Shown: piece by piece, positions 9,764 to 18,995 of the stretch | Numbering within the stretch: the stretch's first letter is position 1 | How the letters are laid out: every line of letters begins with the position of its first letter | Notes under the pieces: model-generated | Database searches by the model: none | What the model was told of the DNA's origin: nothing | What the model saw: only the letters and a program-made list of their open reading frames with translations | Translations under genes and position numbers: made by a program | Source of the DNA: UBA721 sp002705165 | GTDB lineage: Bacteria; Planctomycetota; Planctomycetia; Pirellulales; Pirellulaceae | Direction: 5' to 3' | NCBI GenBank assembly: GCA_045565995.1 | Contig: JBJLEF010000010.1 | Coordinates: 176,819-240,818 of the forward strand | Length of the DNA: 64,000 bases

Positions 9764-11227
9764 ATGCGAGTTGCCCTTGCTAAATATGGTCAGGAAACCA
9801 ATTCGTTCAGTCAGACGAAGACTACACTGGATACCTTCAAACAGTTCGGTCTTTACGAAAGAGAAGCGGTTCTGAAGTTTGGAATGGCATCAGGCCCACT
9901 TGCAGGGTTTTCGAAAGCCTGTGCCGATCGCGAACTCCACTGGACGCCCATCCCGTTGATTCGGGGATGGGCCGGCGCTAGTGGGATGATTACACAATCA
10001 ACACACGCGTTTTTTGTTGAAAGCATATGTGATGGGCTTTCCTCCGTTGATAATGTTGACGCTGTATTTCTGGATTTGCACGGTGCCGCACAGGCCGAAC
10101 ACCTCGACGATTGCGAAGGGGATATTATTGAGCAATGCAGGCAATTGGTTGGTAAGAATGTCCCGATCATCGTTTCCTTGGATCATCATGCCAACGTAAC
10201 CGAACGGATGTGTAGAGAGGCTAATGCGATTGTGGCGCATCGTACGCAACCCCATGACCCGTTCGATACCGGTTATCAGGCAGGCCTCCTGTTGGTTGGT
10301 GAATTGCTCGGAGAGGTCAGGACGGTAATGGCGCTGCAAAAGATCCCGATGATTACCCATCAGGAGCAATTTCTGACGGCTCCAATCGGTCCCATGCGCG
10401 AATGGTTCGAGAAAGCAAGAGAGTTTGAGCAAGACCCACGAGTGTTGTCTGTCAGTCCGTGTCCGATGCAACCCTGGTTGGATATCTCTGAAGCGGGGTG
10501 GTCGGTCATTGTCGTGACGGATGATGAGCAGGAACTGGCTGCCGCGATCGCACAAGAAATGGCAAGTTTTGCCTGGGATAATCGTCACCGGTTTATGCAG
10601 CAGCAAAGCGTGCCTCCAGATTTGGCAGTTCAACGCGCAGTCGAGTCAGAACAATTTGTTGTCCTTTCTGATACAGGTGATTCTGTTTTTGGAGGCGCGC
10701 CAGGCGATAGCACAATTCTGCTCCGTAAGTTGTTGGAAGTAGATTGCCAGCAGGACTGTCTAGTACCGATGGTGGATCGTGAGGTCGTCGCTCAGGCTTA
10801 TGAGGTCGGTGTTGGCAATCAGATGACGGCGATGGTCGGGGGAAAACAGGATAGTGTTTTTAGCCAGCCAGTTAAAATCGAGTGCGAAGTGCTAAGGCTT
10901 GGAGGGGGAGTCACTGAAGTTGAAGTGATCGGTAACCAGTCGTATGACGCAGGAAGAACGGTATTGTTGCGGGTGGAGCATGTTTTGCTTGCAGTCACTG
11001 AAACGGAAGGGATTGGTGGGAATCACCCTGTTTGTTATGAGCAGCTGGGGGTGGACGTATCACGGACGAAGTTAGCCGTTTTGAAGACAGCCAGTAATTT
11101 CCAATATTATTCGCGGTATGAACCACGAATTGTTCGCGCGGATACCGACGGAATGACGATGTCGGATCTGAAACGACTGCCGTGGACAAGATTGACCAGG
11201 CCGATCTTTCCGTTGGATCAGTTTTGA
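9764..11227 (+). CDS. M81 family metallopeptidase (MlrC / microcystinase C-like)
   Basis: 487 residues, the usual length for the family. The N-terminus RVALAKYGQETNSFS matches the conserved family start (R-hydrophobic-A-QETN-F). Probable zinc-site segments are FLDLHGA (104-108) and VSLDHHANVT (about 138-146), followed by HRTQPHDPFDTG. The C-terminal MlrC domain carries SDTGDSVFGGAPGDST. The founding member completes breakdown of linearised microcystin; most homologues have unknown small amide or peptide substrates, so 'MlrC' is a family name, not a demonstrated activity. No signal peptide is evident, so cytoplasmic. Likely co-transcribed with the preceding DUF1501 gene. Confidence 0.88.
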   Translation: MRVALAKYGQETNSFSQTKTTLDTFKQFGLYEREAVLKFGMASGPLAGFSKACADRELHWTPIPLIRGWAGASGMITQSTHAFFVESICDGLSSVDNVDAVFLDLHGAAQAEHLDDCEGDIIEQCRQLVGKNVPIIVSLDHHANVTERMCREANAIVAHRTQPHDPFDTGYQAGLLLVGELLGEVRTVMALQKIPMITHQEQFLTAPIGPMREWFEKAREFEQDPRVLSVSPCPMQPWLDISEAGWSVIVVTDDEQELAAAIAQEMASFAWDNRHRFMQQQSVPPDLAVQRAVESEQFVVLSDTGDSVFGGAPGDSTILLRKLLEVDCQQDCLVPMVDREVVAQAYEVGVGNQMTAMVGGKQDSVFSQPVKIECEVLRLGGGVTEVEVIGNQSYDAGRTVLLRVEHVLLAVTETEGIGGNHPVCYEQLGVDVSRTKLAVLKTASNFQYYSRYEPRIVRADTDGMTMSDLKRLPWTRLTRPIFPLDQF

Positions 11228-11242
11228 ATCGCCCTGCGAAGG

Positions 11243-12637
11243 CTACGAAAGTAATTCTTTAACCACATGACCATGGACATCCGTTAGACTGACATCGCGC
11301 CCGCCGAACCGGTAGGTTAAACGATCGTGGTCTAGCCCTAGTTGGTGGAAGACAGTGGCGTGAATGTCCTGAATTAGTAGGGGGTTTTCTACGACGCTGT
11401 TCCCAAACGCGTCTGTTGTCCCGTAGGCGGTTCCCCCCTTAAATCCCCCGCCAGCCAAGAAAATTGAGTAACCATCTACGTGATGGTCGCGCCCCACGGC
11501 ATCTGTGATTTTAGGGGTGTGAGGTGTGCGTCCCATTTCCCCCGCCCAGATGACAATGGTCTCGTCTAGTAGTCCTCGTTGTTTTAGGTCTTTGATCAGT
11601 CCGGCCACAGACTGATCGGTGATGAGTGCATTTTCATTATGGTGTTTGACTAGCTGGCCGTGTTGGTCCCAGGGGGAGTTGTTGACGTGTGTAAGTGGGC
11701 AGGTGATCTCGATGAAACGGACGCCTTGCTCGACCAGACGTCGAGCTCGTAAACACTGCATTGCATAATATTTCTGGTATTCATTATTACTGTTTGTGCC
11801 GTAGAGTTTGTGGATGTACTCCGGCTCATCACTCAGATCTGCTAGGCCGGGAATGGAAGTCTGCATCCGGAAGGCCTTTTCGTAGTTTTGGATGGCGGCA
11901 TCAATGACGTCGCTTTGGCTCGCTTGCTTACCAAATTGATGGTCCTGTTGCTTGAGGAGTGCCAGCTTTTGCTGTTGGATGGCTAAAGGATCACTGGCCG
12001 CAATGTTATCAACCGGCGTACCTTTGGCTCGCAACATCATGGCTGCATGATTGGCTGGCAGAAAGGAACTGCCAAAATTCTCATACCCGCCGTTTGGGAT
12101 CCAATCGTTATTTAGCAGGACATAGCTGGGAAGATTGTCATTGTCGGACCCTAGCCCGTAGGACACCCAACTTCCCCAACTTGGTGCTCTTCCCGTTTCC
12201 CGCCCCGTATGCATGAGTAACGCTTGTTGGCCATGCAGAGGTTGTTTTCCCACCAGGGATCTGACGACACAAAGGTCGTCGGCAATCGATGCGATATGGG
12301 GAAGTAAGTCACTGACCGGAAGCCCACTTTCTCCCCGCCTTCGCGACGTCCAGCGTTCTCCGAGCCATACTCTGCTGGCGGCACTTTGAGATAGCACAGA
12401 GACATGTTCGGTTCCGATCGCTTTGCCTTCCTGTCTGGACAGCTCGGGTTTAGGATCAAAGGTATCGACATGACTGGGGCCACCATCCATAAAGCACAGA
12501 ATAACGTGCTTGGCATTAGCGGCATGATGAGCCAGTGGTTTCGCGTGACTCACGCGAGTCGCTAACGAAGAGAAGGCCATCATGCCAAAGCCGATGGATG
12601 CGTCTTTCAGGAGTTGTCTGCGTTTAAGGGGGGACAT
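11243..12637 (-). CDS. DUF1501 family protein, paired with the DUF1549/DUF1553 gene
   Basis: 464 residues from ATG 12637. The frame is open to 12700 but would then overlap the upstream gene; the internal ATG starts 17 bp after that gene's TAA and directly gives the Tat signal LKRRQLLKDASIGFG. Family blocks: CFMDGGPSHVDTFDPKP, CLRARRLVEQGVRFIEI, WAGEMGRTPHTPKI and GRDHHVDGYSIFLAGGG. The GEMGRTPH...GRDHH variant is typical of copies that follow DUF1549/DUF1553 genes, where the two form a conserved planctomycete operon. Converges with the MlrC gene with a 15-bp gap. Confidence 0.92.
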   Translation of the reverse strand: MSPLKRRQLLKDASIGFGMMAFSSLATRVSHAKPLAHHAANAKHVILCFMDGGPSHVDTFDPKPELSRQEGKAIGTEHVSVLSQSAASRVWLGERWTSRRRGESGLPVSDLLPHIASIADDLCVVRSLVGKQPLHGQQALLMHTGRETGRAPSWGSWVSYGLGSDNDNLPSYVLLNNDWIPNGGYENFGSSFLPANHAAMMLRAKGTPVDNIAASDPLAIQQQKLALLKQQDHQFGKQASQSDVIDAAIQNYEKAFRMQTSIPGLADLSDEPEYIHKLYGTNSNNEYQKYYAMQCLRARRLVEQGVRFIEITCPLTHVNNSPWDQHGQLVKHHNENALITDQSVAGLIKDLKQRGLLDETIVIWAGEMGRTPHTPKITDAVGRDHHVDGYSIFLAGGGFKGGTAYGTTDAFGNSVVENPLLIQDIHATVFHQLGLDHDRLTYRFGGRDVSLTDVHGHVVKELLS

Positions 12638-12653
12638 TTGATGGCTGGGGGCA

Positions 12654-15600
12654 TTATCGGAGGTAGATAAATTCTTTGGTATTGAAAATGGTGTGAGCAA
12701 CGTCCGACCAGATCTGATGATTGGTCATTATCGACTCTTCCGGTACGTTGAGCAAATTCGAAAGTTTGAACAAAGTGGACTCCCATGCAGAAAGCTCAGC
12801 AGGCGAGATTGGCCGACTGTAGGCTCGTTCTAACATCGCGCTAAGTCTGATGCGAGGCTTTGGATCCTTCCGTTTTAGGACTTCGTGCCCCCATTGGTTT
12901 GCTACTTCAACTGAAAAGGGATGGTTAAGTAGTGTGAGAGCCTGAGCCGGCGTGTTTGTGACATCTCGGGCACCGGTTGGTATTTTGGGATCTGGCGAAT
13001 TAAAGGTCGTTAAGAATTTCGCTGGTTCCATGATAGTGACCTTGGTGTAAATCATGCGACGACGATTGGCGTCTATCGGGCCACTAAACAAACGTTTCAT
13101 CTCATCTTCCGCTGTCCTGTATGGATTGTGGGGTGCGCCGTACAGTTGACGATCTAGTATTCCCGCGCTGGCGAGCATCGCATCACCGATGGCTTCGGAC
13201 TCCAGTCGTCTCGTCGGATAGTGATGTAGGAAGCGGTTGGCAGGGTCAAGCTCATACGCTTCGGCATGAAGTGTTCCTGACTGTCGCCAGGTCTGGGTCT
13301 GTAACAATTCTCTGATCAATGATTTTGTTGACCAGCCGTTTGCAATGAATCTCAGCGTTAACCAGTCTAGAAGTTCCGGATGAGACGGCTGCCCACCGAG
13401 TTTACCGAAGTTGCTCGGTGTGTCGACGATACCCGTACCAAACAACCACTGCCAGATTCGATTTACGTAAACCCGAGCCGTAAGTGGGTTTTCCGCCGAA
13501 GCGACGAGTTTAGCTAACTCTAATCGACCACTGCCATTTGAACGAAATGGTAGCGATTTGTTGTCATCTTCCGCAAATAAACGAAGGTAACCACGTGGTA
13601 CAGGTTCACCGAGGTCGTAGTAGCTACCACGAACGTTAAGTCGATAGTTTTGGCCGGGATCATGGTCGGCCAGACTATTAACGGTACGAGGGGATTGTAG
13701 CTGAGCCTCGAGTGTCCAATAGTGATCAAGGATTGGTTTGAGTCGTTTATCGTTGCTGGATTTAGTGAGCCAGGGGGTTTGCAACAGGTTGTTGAGGACT
13801 TGAATCTGGTCGTCTGTTGCCTTGCCTTCCCCCCATGCTTTGATCATCAAAAGCAACCATTGTTGATAAAGCAATGCAGCTTCAGATTTACTGGTTGGAG
13901 GACCTAATTCCAACAGGTCTAGAAAGGCGGTGAGCCGTTTTTTGGGCGAGCCGGGCCCTTGTGCCGTGTAGACTTTACTGATCGAGAACCAACTGGCTGG
14001 TGACGTCTCCATCTCCTCGGTGAGTTTAGTCCCTAAGCCCCATCGAGGAGGGAAATTTGGGTTGCTTGTCTTCGTGGCGAACTCCAAGAAGATCTTTCTG
14101 TTGTCGTCCTTGTAGAGGTTTAATGTTTTCCACGCATAGCGATCATTGGCGTAGTACTGTTGTTTTTCACAAAGAAATGCGTTGTCGATGACGGTGCGTT
14201 GTGCGGACAGATCCCCACCAGCAGCCAATGCATGTAAAAATAATCCTGAAAAACCTTTGGATAGAGGACTGCGGAGAGCGCCGTTAAGTTTGCTTGACAG
14301 CCGTGAGGTCGCGATGCCCGGTAAAAGTAACGACTTTACAAATTCCTCTCCCTTGTGCATCGTAAACTCGCCAGACGCGGGGATTATTTCAATGCCATGA
14401 CCATCGGTGAACCATCCCTCTACATCGCCCTGACGAAAATCGGCTACAAGGATGTAATGGGTCTCGTTGTATTGCTCGGCTTCCAAGTCGGTCGTTCGGT
14501 GTTGTTGCCTGAGCGAAACCCATTGTTTGCTGATTTCCGAATCGTTTAGTTTATAGATCTGATTCCAGGGATGGTTAATGTCGCCGATGGGAAGGTCTGA
14601 AGGTGGTTGAATACGGTCCAGCGTTTCGGAATTGATATTAGTTCGAAGATCGTCGGTCCAAACCTGGACTAAGGCATCTCGCAACTTAGTTTTTGTAGCT
14701 GCTAACTGTATTTTGATATCCGCATTTCTACTTGGTAGGTCAATGGTACGACTAATCCAGCGAGAGGACATGAAAGTACCTGCGAGAGCATAGTACTCGG
14801 CCTGGGTGATGGGGTCGAGTTTGTGGTCATGGCATCTTGCACAGGAAATCGTGAGCGCCTGGAAAGCCTTGGAAAATGCGTCAACCTTGTTGTCGATCAT
14901 CTCCTGGTGGATTCCCTCGAACTCCTGACTGTCTCCATGACGGTGTTCACCTAATTGGTAGAACATCGGACCGATATGGGATTCGATCAGTTGTAACTCC
15001 TTGTTAATGCGGGGAACGGGAAGCAAATCACCGGCGATCTGCTCCCGGACTAACTGGTCAAAGGGGACATCGGAGTTGAAAGCGCGGATAAGGTAGTCTC
15101 GGTAACGCCATGCTCCCTTAGCCGGTACATCCCATTCGTAGCCATAAGTGTCGGTATAACGTACGACGTCCATCCAGTGCCGTGCGAATCGCTCGCCAAA
15201 ATGGGGTGATGATAAATAGTAAGAGATTGCCGTTTGCCATGCTTGTGGCGAAGGATCCGTTGTGAATGCCAGCGTTTCGCGTTCGGTTGGAGGTAATCCG
15301 GTGAGAATGTAGCTAAGCCGGCGGAGCAGTGTCGCTTTGTCTGCCAAAGGCGCCGGGTTTAGCCCCTTTGCGCGAAGCGCCTTGAGCACAAATCGATCGA
15401 CGGGCAGTGTTGACCAGGTATTTTTTTCTAGTTCAGGGGAAGCGTAGGCCTTTAATGGCTGAAAACTCCAAAGCGATTGTCGGCTTTGGAAGGCGTCTTC
15501 CCAGATCTGTGCCGCGAGTTGTTCGGCATTCGGGGGCATGTCGCGCGGGTCCGCTGCACCAGCCAGAATCCAGATTCTAAAGTCGTTAATCACAGTATCC

Positions 15601-15782
15601 GGAAGCTTTTCTTCCGGAGGCATTTCAAAAGAGTCATGTTGTAAGGCAGAATACAAAAGACTTTCGTTTAGATTTCCGGGGATCACGGCGGGGCCGGTAT
15701 CGCCTCCTTTTCGCAGCGCGCCTCGTGAGTCAAGGGTTAAGCCGCCTTTGATGTCTGGCAGCTGCCGTGCTATGACATTCAT
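12654..15782 (-). CDS. DUF1549/DUF1553 cytochrome-domain protein (PSCyt2-PSD1), main open part of a frame-broken gene
   Basis: 1042-residue open frame. It begins inside the planctomycete cytochrome C1 domain (IKGGLTLDSRGALRKGGDTG, SFEMPPEEKLPD). Next is DUF1549 (SRQSLWSFQPL, DRFVLKALRAKGLNPAP, RFARHWMDVVRYTDTYGYE, CARCHDHKLDPITQAEYY) and a carbohydrate-binding-like middle part. DUF1553 follows (RLELAKLVASAENPLTARVYVNRIWQWLFG, PSHPELLDWLTLRF, TYHPTRRLESEAIGDAML-type block). The first heme motif and signal peptide are encoded upstream in another frame (15730-15909), so the true gene should start at 15909. The CARCH motif within DUF1549 is intact. Function probably extracytoplasmic redox; substrate unknown. 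Confidence 0.88.
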   Translation of the reverse strand: MNVIARQLPDIKGGLTLDSRGALRKGGDTGPAVIPGNLNESLLYSALQHDSFEMPPEEKLPDTVINDFRIWILAGAADPRDMPPNAEQLAAQIWEDAFQSRQSLWSFQPLKAYASPELEKNTWSTLPVDRFVLKALRAKGLNPAPLADKATLLRRLSYILTGLPPTERETLAFTTDPSPQAWQTAISYYLSSPHFGERFARHWMDVVRYTDTYGYEWDVPAKGAWRYRDYLIRAFNSDVPFDQLVREQIAGDLLPVPRINKELQLIESHIGPMFYQLGEHRHGDSQEFEGIHQEMIDNKVDAFSKAFQALTISCARCHDHKLDPITQAEYYALAGTFMSSRWISRTIDLPSRNADIKIQLAATKTKLRDALVQVWTDDLRTNINSETLDRIQPPSDLPIGDINHPWNQIYKLNDSEISKQWVSLRQQHRTTDLEAEQYNETHYILVADFRQGDVEGWFTDGHGIEIIPASGEFTMHKGEEFVKSLLLPGIATSRLSSKLNGALRSPLSKGFSGLFLHALAAGGDLSAQRTVIDNAFLCEKQQYYANDRYAWKTLNLYKDDNRKIFLEFATKTSNPNFPPRWGLGTKLTEEMETSPASWFSISKVYTAQGPGSPKKRLTAFLDLLELGPPTSKSEAALLYQQWLLLMIKAWGEGKATDDQIQVLNNLLQTPWLTKSSNDKRLKPILDHYWTLEAQLQSPRTVNSLADHDPGQNYRLNVRGSYYDLGEPVPRGYLRLFAEDDNKSLPFRSNGSGRLELAKLVASAENPLTARVYVNRIWQWLFGTGIVDTPSNFGKLGGQPSHPELLDWLTLRFIANGWSTKSLIRELLQTQTWRQSGTLHAEAYELDPANRFLHHYPTRRLESEAIGDAMLASAGILDRQLYGAPHNPYRTAEDEMKRLFSGPIDANRRRMIYTKVTIMEPAKFLTTFNSPDPKIPTGARDVTNTPAQALTLLNHPFSVEVANQWGHEVLKRKDPKPRIRLSAMLERAYSRPISPAELSAWESTLFKLSNLLNVPEESIMTNHQIWSDVAHTIFNTKEFIYLR

Positions 15783-15909
15783 AGCACTTCGCGACGAGGA
15801 CGGGACGAATTCGTTTTTCGAAGAATTCGATTCCGGAGCTCGTATCTTCGCCAGTTAGAGAGTGGCCTAAGAGCACGTTCAGGAGTAGAGCAACAGCGGT
15901 TTTTCTCAT
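15730..15909 (-). pseudogene. Displaced 5' end of the DUF1549/DUF1553 gene: signal peptide plus CxxCH heme motif
   Basis: ATG at 15909 opens a 59-codon frame with a signal peptide (RKTAVALLLNVLLGHSLTG) followed by FFEKRIRPVLVAKCYECHS, the canonical start of a planctomycete cytochrome C1 domain. After CHS (codon ending 15769) this frame reads into nonsense and stops at 15730. The neighbouring frame simultaneously picks up DIKGGLTLDSRG, the rest of the domain. The break lies between 15769 and about 15745 and corresponds to one extra base. Removing one base, for example near 15757, gives a continuous 1080-residue protein. Either a sequence error or a recent disabling mutation. Confidence 0.85.
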
Positions 15910-16119
15910 GCCTGCTATTATAGGCGGTCAGCGCGGCGGGTGTTTAGTTTTAAATCTACGGAGGGGGCGGCAACGGGCCATTGGAACAAACGCGCTGCTA
16001 TAGCCTAAAATGAAGCCTTAGCCTCGCTTTGAATAAGGGAAGAGATGTATGCGTTCGTTTGTCTTGGTGCCATTGCTCGCACTGGTGTGTTCTACACAAC
16101 GGGTTTTTGTTGGGAGCTG

Positions 16120-16322
16120 AAAAGATTCGGTTGGAAGATGGGGACGTGGTTGCCTTTTTGGGCGGCACCAACATGGTTCGTAGTGTGCGGGCCGGGGCAC
16201 TGGAATATTATCTGACGGACGCCTTCGTCAATGCAGAAACAGAAGTGCGTTTTAGGGATCTTTCGTGGGAGGCGGATACGGTCTATCGTCTCGGGACGGT
16301 AAAGGAACGGTGGCGTCCCTGA
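16120..16322 (+). CDS. Fragment: N-terminal SGNH-like segment of the broken dehydrogenase gene
   Basis: Open segment in the second frame of the broken gene. It encodes KIRLEDGDVVAFLGGTNMVR and ends WEADTVYRLGTVKERWRP before a TGA created by one extra C in CCC at 16317-16319. Dropping one C restores ERWRPDGFGDRLEQF, continuing in the next fragment. Confidence 0.6.
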
Positions 16323-16338
16323 TGGGTTTGGTGATCGC

Positions 16339-17046
16339 TTGGAGCAATTTCGTCACCTCGGGATGACGGTGGCCCTGATGCAATTCGGGCAAATGGAATC
16401 CATGGATGGGCTGGGGCGTTTGCAGGACTTTGAAGAGCATTACCGTAAGTTGTTAAAGGATGTTGCTCAGCAGGCCCGTCATATCGTATTGATCACCCCA
16501 GTTCCTTTTGAAAAGCCGAGGAGCTCATTGATTCCGGACGTCTCCAGACACAATATGGCATTGGCAGAATACGTAAAGGTATCGGAAAAGCTAGCCAAGG
16601 AGTTTGATGCCACCTTGGTGAACATGTTTTTCGATCGGGAGAAACGAAGAACCGGGAATGGCGTACATACTTTGGGTGGACATGAGGTGTTGACCGCTAC
16701 GGAAATAGCCTTCAAGTTAGGAGTGACCCCGGGGGACATTGAAGACTCGGCTCTTTTGGATGCAGTGCAGGAAAAGCAACGCCTCTGGTATGACTACTGG
16801 AGGCCGGCAAATTGGAAGTTGCTATACGGAGATGACTCGCGACGTGAGTTCACCCGCGGGGGGGAAAGTTACATCCCGTTTCGGGAGGAGTGGCGGAAAT
16901 TGCAACCTTTGGTAGCCCTTGCAGAGGAGCGGATCTTTGCGATCGCACGAGGTCAAGAAGATCCTGGCGATAATCGACCACGCGGCCAGAGAAGTTATAT
17001 GGGGATCCACAGGCAGATATTCAGTCAGAACTCGAGTCATTTGTAG
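16339..17046 (+). CDS. Fragment: rest of the SGNH domain and linker of the broken dehydrogenase gene
   Basis: 235-residue open segment (in frame from 16321). Contains TVALMQFGQME, HIVLITPVPFE and GVHTLGGHEV, giving the strand/loop pattern and the late His of an SGNH hydrolase. The linker EKQRLWYDYWRPANWKLLYG, typical of SGNH-dehydrogenase fusions, follows. It loses frame at the GGGG run near 17000, where one missing G would restore YMGDPQADIQSELESF. Confidence 0.7.
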   Translation: MEQFRHLGMTVALMQFGQMESMDGLGRLQDFEEHYRKLLKDVAQQARHIVLITPVPFEKPRSSLIPDVSRHNMALAEYVKVSEKLAKEFDATLVNMFFDREKRRTGNGVHTLGGHEVLTATEIAFKLGVTPGDIEDSALLDAVQEKQRLWYDYWRPANWKLLYGDDSRREFTRGGESYIPFREEWRKLQPLVALAEERIFAIARGQEDPGDNRPRGQRSYMGIHRQIFSQNSSHL

Positions 17047-17063
17047 TTCCCGAAGGATTTGAG

Positions 17064-17621
17064 GTGAATCTCTTCGCTTCCGAGGAACAAGGCCTTACTT
17101 CGCCGTTGAATCTGCGATGGGATCCGGCGGGGAGAATGTATGTGACCGTGACAACGACCTATCCTCACGTGTTCCCCGGGGATATTCCCAATGACAAAGT
17201 GATCGTGCTTGAAGACCTCGATCAGGATGGTCAGGCTGACAAGTCGACGGTGTTTGCCGAAGGATTAAATATCCCGACAGGGATCGAATGGGGAGATGGT
17301 GGTGTTTACATCGGGCAGAATACAGAGATGTTGTTCCTGCGTGATGAGGATGGCGATCTTAAAGCCGATTCTAAACATGTGCTCATGGGAGGGTTCGGCA
17401 ACGGGGACTCCCATCAGACGATCAATTCATTTGTTTGGAGTCCGGACGGAGAGTTATACTTCGGCCAAGGCGACGGTTGTGAGTCTCGTGTAGAAACCCC
17501 TTGGGGGAACAGTGAGTTGTATCAGGCAGGATTCTATCGCTTACGTCCTCGCAGACAGCAGTTAGATCCGCTTTTGGACCGACTTCATGGGGCCCGGGAA
17601 CCCTTGGGGGGTGGCATTTGA
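17064..17621 (+). CDS. Fragment: PVC-type dehydrogenase propeller, first blades
   Basis: 185-residue open segment (in frame from about 17003). It shows LTSPLNLRWDPAGRMYVT, PNDKVIVLEDLDQDGQADKS, GLNIPTGIEWGDGGVYIG and GNGDSHQTINSFVWSPDG, the conserved start of PVC-type putative membrane-bound dehydrogenases. The frame breaks near 17580. The +1 frame then gives DFMGPGNPWGVAFDRWGQ, carried on by the short open segment 17587-17871 up to LLDGRHLP. Confidence 0.75.
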   Translation: MNLFASEEQGLTSPLNLRWDPAGRMYVTVTTTYPHVFPGDIPNDKVIVLEDLDQDGQADKSTVFAEGLNIPTGIEWGDGGVYIGQNTEMLFLRDEDGDLKADSKHVLMGGFGNGDSHQTINSFVWSPDGELYFGQGDGCESRVETPWGNSELYQAGFYRLRPRRQQLDPLLDRLHGAREPLGGGI

Positions 17622-17624
17622 TCG

Positions 17625-18995
17625 TTGGGGGCAGATCTTTTGCGTGGACGGTGCCGGTGGAGTCACGTTTTTGTCCCCGGGGCAAATTCCCGTGCATCAT
17701 CGGAGAAGGTTAGGGCGTATTGGCGATCCTGGAGGGTACTGCGGTGTAGGCTTGCTGGATGGGCGTCACCTCCCCATAGGAATACCAGGGCCACTTTGTG
17801 GTCGGAGACTTTCAAGCAGAATCGTATTAAAAGGTTCTCCTTGGAAGATCAGGATTCCGGGTTTCGACTGAACTGGGAAGAACCTCTACTAAAATCGTCC
17901 CATCGTAACTTTCGCCCAGTCGATGTAAAGGTTGGGCCTGATGGCGCAGTGTATGTTGTGGATTGGTACAACCCGATTACCTGCCATCAGGACGATGCCT
18001 ACCGTCATCCGGATAGAGATAAAGCACATGGGCGAATCTGGCGGATCTCAACAAAGCGTGATGCTACTCTCCCCCCCAATCTGTTAGAAGCGGGCGTGGA
18101 TGAAGTTGTGGCAAGCCTTGCAGCACCCGAACATGTCACCCGGTATTTAGCTAAGCGGGCGTTGACGGTGCGGGATGATGCGGAAGTCTCCTCGGCAATT
18201 CAGCGATGGGTAAGGTCATTGGACCCGGCACAGGTGGACTATTCTCACAACTTGTTTGAAGCACTTAGTGCGTTGGCAACGTTGGAGATTGTCGACCGGG
18301 TAATACTGGAGCAAAACTTAGTGTCCCCGAATCCCAATGCCCGCGCGTTTGCTGCACGCATGGTGGGTCGTTGGAGTGATCGATTAGACTCTCCTCTAAC
18401 GTTGCTGTCTTCCATGGTTTCGGATCCTCACCCTCGTGTCAGGCTAGAGGCTGTCATTGCTTGTGCAGCCATTCCGTTACCTCAGAGTATTGCAGTTGCT
18501 GCGAAAGTCGTGCATGCAGAAAAAGATGGTTGGATCGATTACGCATTTCGGCAGGCAGTTCGATATTTATCCCCGGTTTGGCGACCAGCGTTCGAAAAGG
18601 GAGATTTGCAATTTGAAAATGCGGCAGAGCTAGCTGCGATCCTGTCAGAGTCAGGTGGGGGGGCGTTAGTCGATAGTCTGAAGAGATCCTTCGATAGTCC
18701 GGATCTCGATCCCGAAACGAGACTTGAGGTTCTGGTGAATATTCTGACCGCTGGTGATTCGAAAGATGTCTATGAGTTTTCTTTGCACTCAACGACGTTT
18801 GGAATCGGTAACGCTTATGATGCCAATCTGCAGGCAAAAGCATTACGGATTGTCGCAGCCAATGCCAACTTCCGAGAAGTACGACCCGCAGGAGACTGGC
18901 AGCCGGCGTTGATTGACTTGGCCGATAGCGCGAGATGTAGGAATCCGGGCAGGCGCAATCTTACTCGCAGGTGCCTGGGATGTGGATGCATGTAA
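17625..18995 (+). CDS. Fragment: dehydrogenase end and HEAT-like repeat region
   Basis: The genuine part of this open segment begins at about 17820 (NRIKRFSLEDQDSG). The first 65 codons are out of frame with the conserved protein, because 17587-17783 and 17783-17819 are coded in the other two frames. It contains SSHRNFRPVDVKVGPDGAVY, VVDWYNPITCHQDDAYRHP and HGRIWRIS, the family's most conserved blocks. Alpha-helical HEAT-like repeats follow to about residue 440. It leaves frame at 18930-18940. Confidence 0.72.
   Translation: MGADLLRGRCRWSHVFVPGANSRASSEKVRAYWRSWRVLRCRLAGWASPPHRNTRATLWSETFKQNRIKRFSLEDQDSGFRLNWEEPLLKSSHRNFRPVDVKVGPDGAVYVVDWYNPITCHQDDAYRHPDRDKAHGRIWRISTKRDATLPPNLLEAGVDEVVASLAAPEHVTRYLAKRALTVRDDAEVSSAIQRWVRSLDPAQVDYSHNLFEALSALATLEIVDRVILEQNLVSPNPNARAFAARMVGRWSDRLDSPLTLLSSMVSDPHPRVRLEAVIACAAIPLPQSIAVAAKVVHAEKDGWIDYAFRQAVRYLSPVWRPAFEKGDLQFENAAELAAILSESGGGALVDSLKRSFDSPDLDPETRLEVLVNILTAGDSKDVYEFSLHSTTFGIGNAYDANLQAKALRIVAANANFREVRPAGDWQPALIDLADSARCRNPGRRNLTRRCLGCGCM

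Noticed and set aside
9998..10633. 211-codon minus-strand frame inside the MlrC gene
   Set aside because: Shadow of the M81 gene; His/Cys/Arg-rich with no recognisable fold.
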